The notes: generated from the letters alone by a model not told the origin. 37,000 nt of DNA from JAVBUP01 sp031555175 (GCA_031555175.1 JAVBUP010000076.1:1-37000), one strand, 5' to 3'; shown: positions 1-8,729, numbered from the stretch's first letter. Numbers and translations: made by a program.

Positions 1-8
1 AACTTCAT

Positions 9-33
9 AATTTAGGTTTACCCTAAATTTTTT
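9..33 (+). terminator. Rho-independent terminator of an off-window gene
   Basis: Arms AATTTAGG and CCTAAATT around a 5-base loop run straight into a T tract on the plus strand. It would end a rightward gene lying before base 1. A second hairpin follows at once, making a tandem pair. Confidence 0.6.
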
Positions 34-56
34 AGCCAAATATGGCTTTTGTTTTT
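34..56 (+). terminator. Second tandem terminator
   Basis: Arms AGCCA and TGGCT with a 4-base loop are followed by TTTGTTTTT on the plus strand. The stem is short, so it probably backs up the hairpin just before it. Confidence 0.45.
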
Positions 57-220
57 ACTGTGCCCAATTCATTACTTCATGTTGGAAGTTTTTTATTTTA
101 CTTAGTTTTCTTCTCTTGACATATTACCGAAAGACTTTTTATTTATTATAGCATAGTTTTTCTTATTAATTGTAAGTAATATATGTTACAAATATATTAC
201 GATTTCCATTTGTAAGTTTT

Positions 221-229
221 TGTGATAAT
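221..229 (+). promoter_or_regulatory. Extended -10 promoter for the membrane protein gene
   Basis: TG-T-GATAAT matches an extended -10 element 27 bases before the start codon at 256. No good -35 is present. The region just upstream carries direct repeats: TGTAAGT at 171-177 and 211-217, and AATATATTAC at 191-200 and 227-236. These may be regulator sites or simply A+T-rich redundancy. Confidence 0.35.
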
Positions 230-255
230 ATATTACTGCTTAGGGGGAATTATTT

Positions 256-723
256 ATGGAGAATGTCTATTTAGGAATGTTCTTATTATCAAAAGTAGTT
301 ATCGTTTATGTGTATACATTATTAATTATCAATTTAGTAGTTATGTATAGACAAGACCCAACTACAAGATTTAGATTTTCTATATTACAAATGCTAGAAA
401 CAGTTATGATTGCACTATATGCCTTATACTCATTGTTTATAATGCCATATTATGATGTTGCATCAACAATCGTTAGTACTGTTTTTGCTATATTTGCCGT
501 ATTAAATACAACACGTTTAATCTTTATTAATAATAAGACTATTTTATTAAAATTAAAACGTGTAGAAATTACTAATGTTACTAAAGCATTGTATGATGGA
601 AAAGCAATTGATTTAATTATTAATGATAAGCAATATAAAGTGTATAGTCCACTTTATAATAAACATCAAATTCAATATGCTATTATTAATCCATTGCTTG
701 GCGCAAAAAATAAAAAGAAGTAA
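256..723 (+). CDS. Small membrane protein of unknown function
   Basis: I do not recognise this family. The 155-residue product has three hydrophobic segments at about residues 7-30, 43-64 and 68-91, followed by a roughly 60-residue charged C-terminal part that ends in a lysine-rich tail and is probably cytoplasmic. The ATG is preceded by a strong AGGGGG at 242-247. It is a single-gene transcription unit: tandem terminators lie before it, its own probable promoter is just upstream, and a long inverted repeat separates it from the convergent surface-protein gene. There is no signal-peptidase site or catalytic motif. Coding status is well supported by length, the ribosome binding site and the flanking signals; the function is unknown. 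Confidence 0.75.
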   Translation: MENVYLGMFLLSKVVIVYVYTLLIINLVVMYRQDPTTRFRFSILQMLETVMIALYALYSLFIMPYYDVASTIVSTVFAIFAVLNTTRLIFINNKTILLKLKRVEITNVTKALYDGKAIDLIINDKQYKVYSPLYNKHQIQYAIINPLLGAKNKKK

Positions 724-777
724 CTATATAATAATATAATACTTACTTTTTTAGTGAATAAATTATAGCATTTTAGC

Positions 778-818
778 TTAAAGTCCTAATTCAGCATAAA
801 CTTGAATTAGGACTTTAA
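778..818. terminator. Shared terminator between convergent genes
   Basis: A perfect 16-bp stem (TTAAAGTCCTAATTCA at 778-793 and its complement at 803-818, 9-base loop) lies between the rightward gene ending at 723 and the leftward gene ending at 853. T-richness is modest on both sides, so it probably serves as a bidirectional terminator. Confidence 0.7.
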
Positions 819-852
819 TATTTATATCATCTATTATTTAAGACAAAACTAT

Positions 853-3159
853 TTATTTTAAATATAGTTCTTTCCTTTTTACTTTTATATATAAACTCAT
901 ACATACAAGAAGTGCAAAACTCATAAATGTGGCAACGATATCATTTGCTTCACCAGTATTAGGTAAATTATTCTCCAAAATATTTCCCACTACTCCCGTT
1001 GGTTGAACTAATTCATAATTTGCGGCATCGCCACCTGTTAATACAAAGTCTCCCGCAAATGTAACTGCCTTACCTTGGCCAACACTATTACTAGAGAAAG
1101 TTGTACTTGGATAAGTTCCAACATTCACAATATCACCTGCTATTACCCCATTTAAACTAACTGATTTAATTGATGCTGTAGCATTGCCATCTTCCACTTT
1201 GTCTTCTATCACAACAATAACAGATAGACTTTTTTTACTTATTACCAATTTAGTATCTAATAATAACTTATCCATAGCAGCAAATTTTGTACCACCTGTT
1301 GTCGTAACATATATATCATAACTTCCCGCTTTCGTTGGATTATCTACCACTGTAGTTCCTTGTTTATAGATAATTGATATTGTCCCAGCTTCTTCTTCAG
1401 TGATAGTATCATCAAAATCTACATCAGCAGTATGCTCGTTTTTATCATACGTAGCAGTCGTTCCTGTTACAACAAAATCGGCATCCTCTAATTCAATACC
1501 ATTATCAAATGTTGCTACGACAGTGCCTGTATCTACATTCTTAATTTGGCCAACTGCACGATAACCTACTGGCAACCATAGATATGCCATACCTCCGCTA
1601 TCTGTATTTGCTGTATAATCGATATCATCCAAACCAACGATTTCAGTTATATGTATTATAACCTCATCATCTTCATCATAAATATTTTCACCTAACGTTC
1701 TACCTTCACCATCAAAAAAACTAGCGTTAGCAGTGTTAATGGCATTAGTAATTCCTGTCTTCTCTAATTTTAAACTTCCGCCTGTAATCTTAACTGATCC
1801 AGCTGTCTTATTTTTTGCATTCCCAATCGAATATCCACTTGATGAAGTATTATTAGCTATTGTATTACCACCAGTGATTTCGATTGTACCACCTTGTCCA
1901 TTTGCTCCACTTCCAATAGCTGCGCTATCACCATTTGATGTTGCGTATACCTCGCCACCTGTAATCTTAATCATTCCAGCTGCTTTTTGATTTCCACCAC
2001 CAATTCCTGCACCTGCATAGTCTGGTAGTTTTGAATCACTCTCAGCATTAATTGTTCCGCCATTAATGATTATATTACCACCCAATCCATTATTGCCGCC
2101 ACCGATTCCGGCTCCAATTCCCGTATAATCAGTTGTAGAAAAACTTTTTGCAGTGATTGTTCCACCATTAATCGTAATATTGCCAGCATTGCTACTTGAT
2201 CCGCCGCCAATTCCAGCTCCACCTGCGCTATAAGCAGCTGGAGTACTAGTTGCATTAATAGTACCGCCATTTATCATAATGTCTAGTGCTGTTGCATTAG
2301 AACCACTTCCAATCCCTGCCCCACTGTTTCCACCTGCTGGGTTAATCGCATTTGCTGTTATGTCCCCACCATTGATTGTAATTGTTGGCGTAGATGTACT
2401 TTGGTATCCTGTACCAATACCAGCCGAATAGCCACCACCAGTGGCAACAACTGTTCCGCCATTGATTTCTATACTTCCTACACTACCTTCCCTCCCAGCC
2501 CCAATGCCAGCTCCACCAATTATTGACGACTTACCACCAGTGGCAGTTACCTTACCACCATAAATCTTTATATTCCCTATACTACCTTCTGCACCTGATC
2601 CAATTCCAGCACCATTTTGTCCACCTATAGCAGTTATATCTCCACCATATATGTTTAAATTACCACCATTAAAATATGCTCCATTACCAATTCCAGCTGC
2701 ATCATTTGTAGCTTTCGCAACTATTTTGCCCATATTTTCGCCTGTGCTTTGCGCATAGATATTTAGAGTTGTTCCATCATCTATCCCAATAGCCACATAA
2801 TCGCTCTTTGATACGCTTGCAGGATCAAGCGTAATGCTACTATTATCTTTAACAATCAGATTAATGGTACCTCCCATTGCATATAATCGTACTCTTGAGC
2901 TACTATTTAAGTCGCCTTCAATATAATACCAACCACCATCTTCATCTAAATAGCTTGTTCTTTGGGCTCCATAAGTGTCAAGACTGTCCACTGATATAGC
3001 GTCATATGCTATCTTTTGTACTTCCTCCCCATCAACAATATCCAGATATGTAACATCATCATATACTTCGACTGCACTTGCTGTATCATGATGTCTCACA
3101 AGGACTCCTAATGATAAACAAACAACTATAAATATTTTAAACAATGATTTTTGATTCAA
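853..3159 (-). CDS. LPXTG-anchored surface protein with Gly-rich beta-helix repeats
   Basis: This 768-residue cell-wall protein has an N-terminal signal peptide (about 1-29, hydrophobic core then a TASA-type cleavage site). Its C-terminal sorting signal is LPNTG at 732-736, followed by a hydrophobic helix and a basic tail, so sortase anchoring is expected. Between about 150 and 470 lie some ten imperfect repeats with the pattern GAGIGxG, a spacer, then I-x-I-x-GG-x-I-x-A, each giving a likely rung of a right-handed beta-helix. This style is common in gut Firmicutes adhesin or carbohydrate-binding proteins. After it come MBG/Ig-like (about 565-640) and YDG-like (about 640-725) modules. The start is TTG, with AAAGGGCGG five bases upstream. 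It is monocistronic with its own promoter. The ligand cannot be deduced. Confidence 0.85.
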   Translation of the reverse strand: MNQKSLFKIFIVVCLSLGVLVRHHDTASAVEVYDDVTYLDIVDGEEVQKIAYDAISVDSLDTYGAQRTSYLDEDGGWYYIEGDLNSSSRVRLYAMGGTINLIVKDNSSITLDPASVSKSDYVAIGIDDGTTLNIYAQSTGENMGKIVAKATNDAAGIGNGAYFNGGNLNIYGGDITAIGGQNGAGIGSGAEGSIGNIKIYGGKVTATGGKSSIIGGAGIGAGREGSVGSIEINGGTVVATGGGYSAGIGTGYQSTSTPTITINGGDITANAINPAGGNSGAGIGSGSNATALDIMINGGTINATSTPAAYSAGGAGIGGGSSSNAGNITINGGTITAKSFSTTDYTGIGAGIGGGNNGLGGNIIINGGTINAESDSKLPDYAGAGIGGGNQKAAGMIKITGGEVYATSNGDSAAIGSGANGQGGTIEITGGNTIANNTSSSGYSIGNAKNKTAGSVKITGGSLKLEKTGITNAINTANASFFDGEGRTLGENIYDEDDEVIIHITEIVGLDDIDYTANTDSGGMAYLWLPVGYRAVGQIKNVDTGTVVATFDNGIELEDADFVVTGTTATYDKNEHTADVDFDDTITEEEAGTISIIYKQGTTVVDNPTKAGSYDIYVTTTGGTKFAAMDKLLLDTKLVISKKSLSVIVVIEDKVEDGNATASIKSVSLNGVIAGDIVNVGTYPSTTFSSNSVGQGKAVTFAGDFVLTGGDAANYELVQPTGVVGNILENNLPNTGEANDIVATFMSFALLVCMSLYIKVKRKELYLK

Positions 3160-3195
3160 TTTAACCGCCCTTTTCTATATTGTATATTTGTATAC

Positions 3196-3223
3196 ATTGT
3201 ACCACTTTTGTGCAATAAAGCAA
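3196..3223 (-). promoter_or_regulatory. Promoter of the LPXTG surface protein gene
   Basis: On the minus strand TTGCTT (3218-3223) and TACAAT (3196-3201) are separated by 16 bases, about 37 bases before the TTG start codon. Sigma-A-type match. Confidence 0.6.
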
Positions 3224-3258
3224 TCGCTCTAAAGTAATATTTGATATTTGGTAGTATC

Positions 3259-3285
3259 AAAAAAGAGCTTCAAATAGCTCTTTTT
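3259..3285 (-). terminator. Terminator of the alaX-pncA-pncB operon
   Basis: The minus strand reads a 10-bp stem (AAAAAGAGCT with its complement, 6-base loop) ending in a run of T. It lies 13 bases after the pncB stop codon. Confidence 0.85.
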
Positions 3286-3297
3286 ACATATTAATCA

Positions 3298-4761
3298 TTA
3301 TTTTTTATTTTTTTCTAATAATGATACTTTTAAATCAAATAGTTTTTTTGTTAAATCAACATAGTATAGCTGTGGATATTCTAAACGGAATATTTCGTCC
3401 CACATCAATGCAATTTGCTCTTTAGAATATTCTCTAATTTGGCGCAAATTCAATTGATTATAAACACAAATCCCACCTTTAAATACTGGAACTTGTAGTT
3501 CCTTTAATGTATAAGTACCACCATTTATTGTCTTATATTTCCATACATTAGAGGGATGATAAATTGTGATATCTTCAGCAGGATTAATAACTTCATCTGC
3601 TAACGCAATTAAATCGGCTATAGCTAAACCATCTTCTTTTGAGAATAAGCGATAAACTTTCTTATACCCTGGATTAGTAATCTTTTCAACATTTTCACTT
3701 ACTTTAATCTTAGGTATGGCAATGCCATCTTTATTAGCAGCTACTAATTTATAGACTCCTCCAAATACGGGAGCTGACTTAGAGACTATTAGATTTTCTC
3801 CAACTCCAAATGAATCAATTCTTGCTCCTTGCATTAATAATGAACGAATTAGATATTCATCTAATGAGTTAGATGCTGTTATCTTACAATCCGTTAATCC
3901 AGCCACATCTAGCATCATTCTCGCTTTTTTAGATAAATAAGCGATGTCTCCACTATCTAAACGTATACCTTGTAGTCTTTTACCCATTGGAGCTAAGACT
4001 TCTTCTGCTACCCTTATTGCATTGACTACACCACTTCGTAATGTATCATATGTATCTACTAATAACACACAGTTATCAGGATAACATCTTGCATAGGCTG
4101 CAAATGCTTCATATTCACTATCAAATAATTGGACATAGCTATGCGCCATTGTTCCTAAAGCAGGCATATCAAACATTTGCGCTGCACTAACTGTCGCTGT
4201 TCCTGCTACACCAGCAATGTAAGCAGCTCTAGCCCCATAATTACTCCCATCCGGCCCTTGAGCACGGCGGGCTCCAAATTCTAATACCGCCCTACCTTGA
4301 GATTCTCTTACAATACGACTTGCTTTAGTAGCGATTAATGATTGATGATTTAGAATAACTAATATCGCTGTTTCTAGGATTTGTGCTTCAATTATATTAG
4401 CTCTTACTGTTAATAATGGTTCATTAGGGAATACTGGTGTTCCTTCTGGAATCGCCCATATATCTCCATTAAACTTAAAGTTTCTTAAATAATTTAGAAA
4501 CTCTTCATCAAACTTATTTAATCCTCGTAGATATGCGATATCTTCTTCTGTAAACTTTAAATCTTGGATATATTCTATTACTTGTTGTAATCCAGCAAAT
4601 AACACATATCCTCCTTCATCGGGATTTTTACGATAATACATATCAAAATAAGCCACTTGATTAAGTAATCCTTCTTTGAAATAACTATAAGACATAGTTA
4701 ATTCATAGAAGTCCATCAACATCGTTAAGTTTCTTTCACTATTTATTCTATATTTATTCAT
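3298..4761 (-). CDS. pncB: Nicotinate phosphoribosyltransferase
   Basis: This cytoplasmic enzyme of the Preiss-Handler route converts nicotinate, PRPP and ATP to nicotinate mononucleotide for NAD synthesis. The 487-residue length fits the long bacterial form. Family motifs are visible: the N-terminal LTMLMDFYELTM, EFGARRAQGPDGS near 161-173, GTMAHS at 203-208 with His207 in the place of the phosphorylated catalytic histidine, and LDSGDIAYLSK. I chose the ATG at 4761 because AGGAGG lies six bases upstream; the longer frame to 4791 would start inside the preceding gene. That Shine-Dalgarno overlaps the stop of the nicotinamidase-like gene, so the two are translationally coupled and act on consecutive steps. 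Confidence 0.95.
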   Translation of the reverse strand: MNKYRINSERNLTMLMDFYELTMSYSYFKEGLLNQVAYFDMYYRKNPDEGGYVLFAGLQQVIEYIQDLKFTEEDIAYLRGLNKFDEEFLNYLRNFKFNGDIWAIPEGTPVFPNEPLLTVRANIIEAQILETAILVILNHQSLIATKASRIVRESQGRAVLEFGARRAQGPDGSNYGARAAYIAGVAGTATVSAAQMFDMPALGTMAHSYVQLFDSEYEAFAAYARCYPDNCVLLVDTYDTLRSGVVNAIRVAEEVLAPMGKRLQGIRLDSGDIAYLSKKARMMLDVAGLTDCKITASNSLDEYLIRSLLMQGARIDSFGVGENLIVSKSAPVFGGVYKLVAANKDGIAIPKIKVSENVEKITNPGYKKVYRLFSKEDGLAIADLIALADEVINPAEDITIYHPSNVWKYKTINGGTYTLKELQVPVFKGGICVYNQLNLRQIREYSKEQIALMWDEIFRLEYPQLYYVDLTKKLFDLKVSLLEKNKK

Positions 4762-4771
4762 ATTAATCCTC

Positions 4772-5398
4772 CTATTTGATTGTTGATACAATCTTTACTC
4801 CATTGCCTGCTAAGTTCATGAATGAGTACTCATTACAAGCCACTGCATCATGGATACCATCAATATGATATGTTTCATTACAATCAATTGGTACAATGAT
4901 TGATTTACCTGCAATATCTCTTTCATTAAGATATGAGTTTAATCCTAAACAGAATTGTAATACACAAATATCTGTACAACATCCTACTACAATAAATTCA
5001 TCAATATTATTAATCTCTTTGTCTAAGATATCCATGAACTCTCTAGTTGCAAATCCATTTGTGGAATTCTTTTTTATAACAGTGCTTTTTTTACTATAAT
5101 CTTGTAATTCATCAATAATCTCACTTTCAATATCTCCATCTAGACAATGCTCAGGAAAACTTTTAAATTCAACACTATCCTTTTTATGACAATCTCTAAA
5201 GAAAACTCTTTGTGCCGCTTGATATTTATCTAATAAGCTTATGATATTTGGAGTAATGTCCATTATCGCTATATCATGAAGAGCACCTTGTTTCACAAAG
5301 CCATTCACCATATCTACTACAACTACCATTGCTCTTTTACTAGCATCATAACTTTTAATTTCATATTTATCACTAAATCCAGTTGTCACTCTAGCCAT
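4772..5398 (-). CDS. pncA: Isochorismatase-family nicotinamidase
   Basis: The predicted cysteine hydrolase deamidates nicotinamide to nicotinate, the substrate of the next gene's enzyme. The triad can be placed from motifs: Asp29 in VVVDMVNGF, Lys109 or Lys110 in IKKNSTNGF, and Cys145 in GCCTDICV. The 208-residue length and the single alpha/beta domain fit PncA-like members of the isochorismatase superfamily. AGGAG lies eight bases before the ATG, and the gene starts one base after the upstream alaX stop, giving a tight three-gene operon. The superfamily also holds other amidases, so the substrate assignment rests mainly on the adjacent pncB. Confidence 0.85.
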   Translation of the reverse strand: MARVTTGFSDKYEIKSYDASKRAMVVVVDMVNGFVKQGALHDIAIMDITPNIISLLDKYQAAQRVFFRDCHKKDSVEFKSFPEHCLDGDIESEIIDELQDYSKKSTVIKKNSTNGFATREFMDILDKEINNIDEFIVVGCCTDICVLQFCLGLNSYLNERDIAGKSIIVPIDCNETYHIDGIHDAVACNEYSFMNLAGNGVKIVSTIK

Positions 5399-5399
5399 A

Positions 5400-6572
5400 T
5401 TATATTTCTCCTATTCTTATTCTTACTTCATCTATAATCTTAGCAAATGGTAGGTCTGTTTGACTACCCCCTTGGGCGGTTTTATCATTACCTCCACCTC
5501 TAATTTCATAGTTATTTGCAATTTCTTTAAATATTTCATTTGCTTTTATACGTGAGTCTCTACTAATAACATATAAATGATTAACTGTTTCTAACTGTAT
5601 ACCTATTACACCCACAAGACCATTAGTAGTTATCTTATTTACAAAATTTGCCGCAGTCTTAACACTCATATCTGTATATATTCTATTAAAATACTTAAAA
5701 CCATTAATTTCTTCATATTCTAGTTCTTGTAATTTGTAATTCATCAATTGATCTTTTAGTTGATATATTTCTAGTTCTAACCCTTTTTTCATCTCTAAAA
5801 GATTATTAAGCCCAGCATCGACATCATATACAGGCTTTGATAATAACTCTCCACTTCTCATTAAAATATTATCCTTAATACCATAATCTTTAATTAGTTT
5901 ATCACCACTAATAAAAGAAATACGATATCCATTTTTTATCTTTTGATATCCTTGGATATATAACGCTTGTAATTCACCTAATGACTTACAATGTAATCCA
6001 GCGCATGGGTTATATTCTACATCTTCTATATTTACAATTCTGATTTGTCCTTCAACTGCAAACTTCTTATGAATTGGCATATTCGCTAACTCTTCATTTG
6101 TAGGATACATAATATTTACTTTACTATTATCTCTAATCAATTTATTACATTGTGTTTGGATTTCTTGCGTTAGCGACTCATCAAAATTATCAACATCAAT
6201 AGTAGAGAATATTTCTCCATAGTGATGACTAAATGTTATCCCATTACAGTATTTTCTTACCATTGCTGAAATAAGATGTTGTGCTGTATGTCCTTGCATT
6301 CCTAGATAACGATGTACTACATCAATACTCATATCTACATGCCCAGATAAATTGTTATTTAACACATGTATAACTTCATTATTTTCTTCATACACATATT
6401 CCACAACATTATCGTTAATAACTCCTTTATCACAAAGTTGACCACCATTTTCTGGAAAGAAAATAGTTTGATCTAAGATAATATGATATTTACCATCTTT
6501 TTCTATACTACTAACCACATTACCTTTAGCCATGATTTGATTTATATCTTGATAATATAGCTTTACTGTCAT
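5400..6572 (-). CDS. AlaX-type alanyl-tRNA trans-editing protein with DHHA1 domain
   Basis: A stand-alone relative of the alanyl-tRNA synthetase editing half. It is expected to hydrolyse Ser-tRNA(Ala) or Gly-tRNA(Ala) in the cytoplasm. The zinc ligands are visible as HTAQH (His95, His99) and CAGLH (Cys190, His194), which is the HxxxH/CxxxH pattern of the second additional domain. A predicted coiled coil at about 256-290 leads to a C-terminal DHHA1 domain with GGGNDKTAQGG at 359-369, so this is the long AlaX form at 390 residues. AGGAG precedes the ATG. It is the first gene of the operon with pncA and pncB. The link to NAD salvage is not obvious and may be fortuitous. Confidence 0.88.
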   Translation of the reverse strand: MTVKLYYQDINQIMAKGNVVSSIEKDGKYHIILDQTIFFPENGGQLCDKGVINDNVVEYVYEENNEVIHVLNNNLSGHVDMSIDVVHRYLGMQGHTAQHLISAMVRKYCNGITFSHHYGEIFSTIDVDNFDESLTQEIQTQCNKLIRDNSKVNIMYPTNEELANMPIHKKFAVEGQIRIVNIEDVEYNPCAGLHCKSLGELQALYIQGYQKIKNGYRISFISGDKLIKDYGIKDNILMRSGELLSKPVYDVDAGLNNLLEMKKGLELEIYQLKDQLMNYKLQELEYEEINGFKYFNRIYTDMSVKTAANFVNKITTNGLVGVIGIQLETVNHLYVISRDSRIKANEIFKEIANNYEIRGGGNDKTAQGGSQTDLPFAKIIDEVRIRIGEI

Positions 6573-6595
6573 AAAATCATCTCCTCATCTTTGAT

Positions 6596-6624
6596 ATTAT
6601 AGCACTTTATAGACAGCTTGACAC
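6596..6624 (-). promoter_or_regulatory. Promoter of alaX-pncA-pncB
   Basis: The minus strand has GTGTCA (6619-6624), a 17-base spacer and a perfect TATAAT (6596-6601), about 24 bases before the alaX start. The -35 overlaps a TTGACA on the opposite strand (6618-6623), so the divergent signals share bases. Confidence 0.75.
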
Positions 6625-6654
6625 CCTATCCTTTTTTACTTTCTATTATATTTG

Positions 6655-6663
6655 TGATATTAT
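6655..6663 (+). promoter_or_regulatory. Probable extended -10 of the ABC-F gene
   Basis: TG-A-TATTAT sits 15 bases before the start codon at 6679. A TTGACA at 6618-6623 is too far upstream to pair with it; TTGACA with a weak -10 near 6641-6649 is the alternative reading. Confidence 0.35.
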
Positions 6664-6678
6664 ACAACTGGTGATTTT

Positions 6679-8550
6679 ATGATAATAGCAACAAGTAACT
6701 TATCCAAGAACTTTGGGAAAGTAAGTATTTTAAAAGATGTGACATTTAAAGTAGAGGATAATGAGAAGGTTGGGATTGTTGGTGTAAATGGTGCTGGCAA
6801 AACTACTTTAATGAAAGTCTTAGCGGAAGAATATGAAAAAGATGGGGGAGAGATTTTTAAAGCAAAAGATCTCTCTATTGGTTATCTATCACAAAACAGT
6901 GAAATAGACACAGATCAAAGTATCTTTGAAGTATTAGAAGAAGTATTTACTCATTTAATAAATATGGAAAATAAACTACGCAGCTTAGAACAATCTATGG
7001 CTAATTTGAAAAATGATGAACTACAAAAAGTAATGAATACTTATTCTAACTTACAACATGAGTTTCAAGAACAGAATGGTTATGGTTATAAAGCTAAAAT
7101 AAGAGGTATAGCCAAGGGTTTAGGATTTAGTGATAAAGAGTTAGAACAATCTATTTCTACGCTCTCAGGTGGTCAAAAAACACGTGTTTCACTAGCTAAA
7201 CTACTGTTAATCGAACCAAGTTTACTGTTATTAGATGAACCTACTAACCATTTAGATATAAAAGCAATAGAATGGCTAGAAGGATATATTAAGTCATATA
7301 AATATGCAGTTATAATTATCTGTCATGATAGATATTTTCTAGATAATACAGTTACTAAAATAGTTGAAATCCAACATGGTAAATCAAAAGAATATGCTGG
7401 CAATTATAGTTTTTATGCTACTCATAAAGCAATTGATCGTCAAATCGAATTAAAGCATTATATCTTACAACAAAAAGATATAAGACGCCAAGAAGATATG
7501 ATAAGAATGTATTATAATCGAGCAACAGAAAAAATGATTCGTATTGCCAAAAGCAAACAAAAATTATTAGATAAAGTGGAACGCTTAGAACGTCCTGAAG
7601 CTCTACCTCAAGAAATAAGAATGATGTTTGATATCAATAAACAATCAGGTTTCGAAGCATTACAAGTAAATAATCTTGCAATGAGCTTCGATACCAAAGA
7701 TTTGTTTTCAAATTTAACATTCGATGTTAAAAGAAATGATTTTGTGGCAGTATTAGGTGATAACGGTATTGGTAAAACAACACTATTTAAAATACTATTA
7801 AATCAATTAGAACCAAAGCAAGGAACATTTAGATTTGGAACTAATGTATCACTAGGTTATTATGATCAAGAACAACAATCAATCAATATCAATAAAACTA
7901 TTTTCCAAGAAATACAAGATACATATCCAGCAATGAGTAATCAAGAAGTAAGAAATGTCTTAGCTACATTCCAATTTAAAAATGAAGATGTATTTAAAAA
8001 GATAAGTGTATTATCTGGTGGTGAAAGAGCTAGAGTAGTATTAGCAAAGCTTTTATTACAAAAATCAAATTTCTTACTATTAGATGAACCTACAAATCAC
8101 TTAGATATATCAAGTAAAGAAGTATTAGAAGAAGCATTAATGGATTATGAAGGGACAGTATTATTTATCAGCCATGATCGATACTTTATTAATAGATTAG
8201 CTACTAGAGTTATGAATATTAAGAAGAATGGCGTAGATATTTTTGATGGTAGTTATGAAGAATATAAAGAGAAAATAAATGCCATTGATATCGATACCAA
8301 AACTATTGATAACAGCGATTATCTACAACGTAAACTTGAATCATCAGCTAAAAGAAAAAAGGAAAACGAAATAAAAAGAATCGAAGAACAAATCGATTCA
8401 TTAGAACAAGATATCATTAATCTAAAATCACAATTACAATTAGATGAAGTAATTAATGACTATATAAAATATAATGATATAAATCTAAAAATAGGAGAAA
8501 CAGAACAACAGCTAGCAAACTTGTTAGATGAATGGGAAACAATGCATTAA
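6679..8550 (+). CDS. ABC-F family ribosome-associated ATPase
   Basis: A soluble twin-ATPase protein of the ABC-F class, which act on translating ribosomes at the tRNA exit site rather than as transporters. No membrane segment is present. The first nucleotide-binding domain has GVNGAGKTT at 35-43 and LSGGQ at 162-166. The second has GDNGIGKT at 360-367 and LSGGE at 445-449. The charged linker at about 245-330 is the tRNA-contacting arm in this family. A C-terminal coiled coil (about 545-623) resembles Uup/YdiF-type members. At 623 residues it is full length. GGTGA precedes the ATG closely. The subfamily (YdiF, Uup or a resistance type) cannot be settled from sequence alone. It is monocistronic, divergent from alaX and followed by a strong terminator. 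Confidence 0.93.
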   Translation: MIIATSNLSKNFGKVSILKDVTFKVEDNEKVGIVGVNGAGKTTLMKVLAEEYEKDGGEIFKAKDLSIGYLSQNSEIDTDQSIFEVLEEVFTHLINMENKLRSLEQSMANLKNDELQKVMNTYSNLQHEFQEQNGYGYKAKIRGIAKGLGFSDKELEQSISTLSGGQKTRVSLAKLLLIEPSLLLLDEPTNHLDIKAIEWLEGYIKSYKYAVIIICHDRYFLDNTVTKIVEIQHGKSKEYAGNYSFYATHKAIDRQIELKHYILQQKDIRRQEDMIRMYYNRATEKMIRIAKSKQKLLDKVERLERPEALPQEIRMMFDINKQSGFEALQVNNLAMSFDTKDLFSNLTFDVKRNDFVAVLGDNGIGKTTLFKILLNQLEPKQGTFRFGTNVSLGYYDQEQQSININKTIFQEIQDTYPAMSNQEVRNVLATFQFKNEDVFKKISVLSGGERARVVLAKLLLQKSNFLLLDEPTNHLDISSKEVLEEALMDYEGTVLFISHDRYFINRLATRVMNIKKNGVDIFDGSYEEYKEKINAIDIDTKTIDNSDYLQRKLESSAKRKKENEIKRIEEQIDSLEQDIINLKSQLQLDEVINDYIKYNDINLKIGETEQQLANLLDEWETMH

Positions 8551-8551
8551 A

Positions 8552-8589
8552 GACTGGTAAGTAGATAACTACTAACCAGTCCTTTTTTT
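8552..8589 (+). terminator. Terminator of the ABC-F gene
   Basis: A 13-bp stem with one mismatch (GACTGGT...AGTAG with its complement, ATAA loop) is followed by seven T residues two bases past the stop codon. Confidence 0.93.
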
Positions 8590-8604
8590 ATTGACCATAT
8601 TCCA

Positions 8605-8686
8605 ACATTATCTCCTGTCATACTAGTTAAATTTGAGACACTTCCTCTGCCATCATATAGATAATATTCACTATTTCCTAGATATT
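8605..8686 (-). pseudogene. Relic of an Rhs core (displaced toxin-tip remnant)
   Basis: These 82 bases match 10835-10916 inside the intact Rhs gene at 80 of 82 positions by my count. Read on the minus strand they encode YLGNSEYYLYDGRG and then SVSNLTSMTGDNV in frame. Both differences are synonymous (GAA/GAG, CTA/CTG). The match ends abruptly on both sides: the part encoding the rest of the core and any toxin is missing, cut off near the ABC-F terminator. It lies beyond the terminator of the Rhs operon and has no start signal. This is what remains of a second, displaced Rhs 3' end, as seen at loci where toxin tips are exchanged. Confidence 0.85.
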
Positions 8687-8690
8687 TATT

Positions 8691-8715
8691 AATATAAAAG
8701 GAGCGTAAAGCTCCT
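8691..8715 (-). terminator. Terminator of the Rhs operon
   Basis: The minus strand has AGGAGC, a 5-base loop and GCTCCT, followed by TTTTATATT, 15 bases after the last stop codon of the operon. Confidence 0.75.
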
Positions 8716-8729
8716 AATGTGACCCTATG

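Noticed and set aside
116..149. TTGACA at 116-121 as a -35 for the first gene
   Set aside because: No -10 at 16-18 bases; the nearest TATTAT is 22 bases away and over 100 bases from the gene.
1733..1990. Rightward frame of 85 codons inside the LPXTG gene
   Set aside because: It is antisense to the Gly-rich repeats, is proline/valine-biased as expected of such a shadow, and has no ribosome site.
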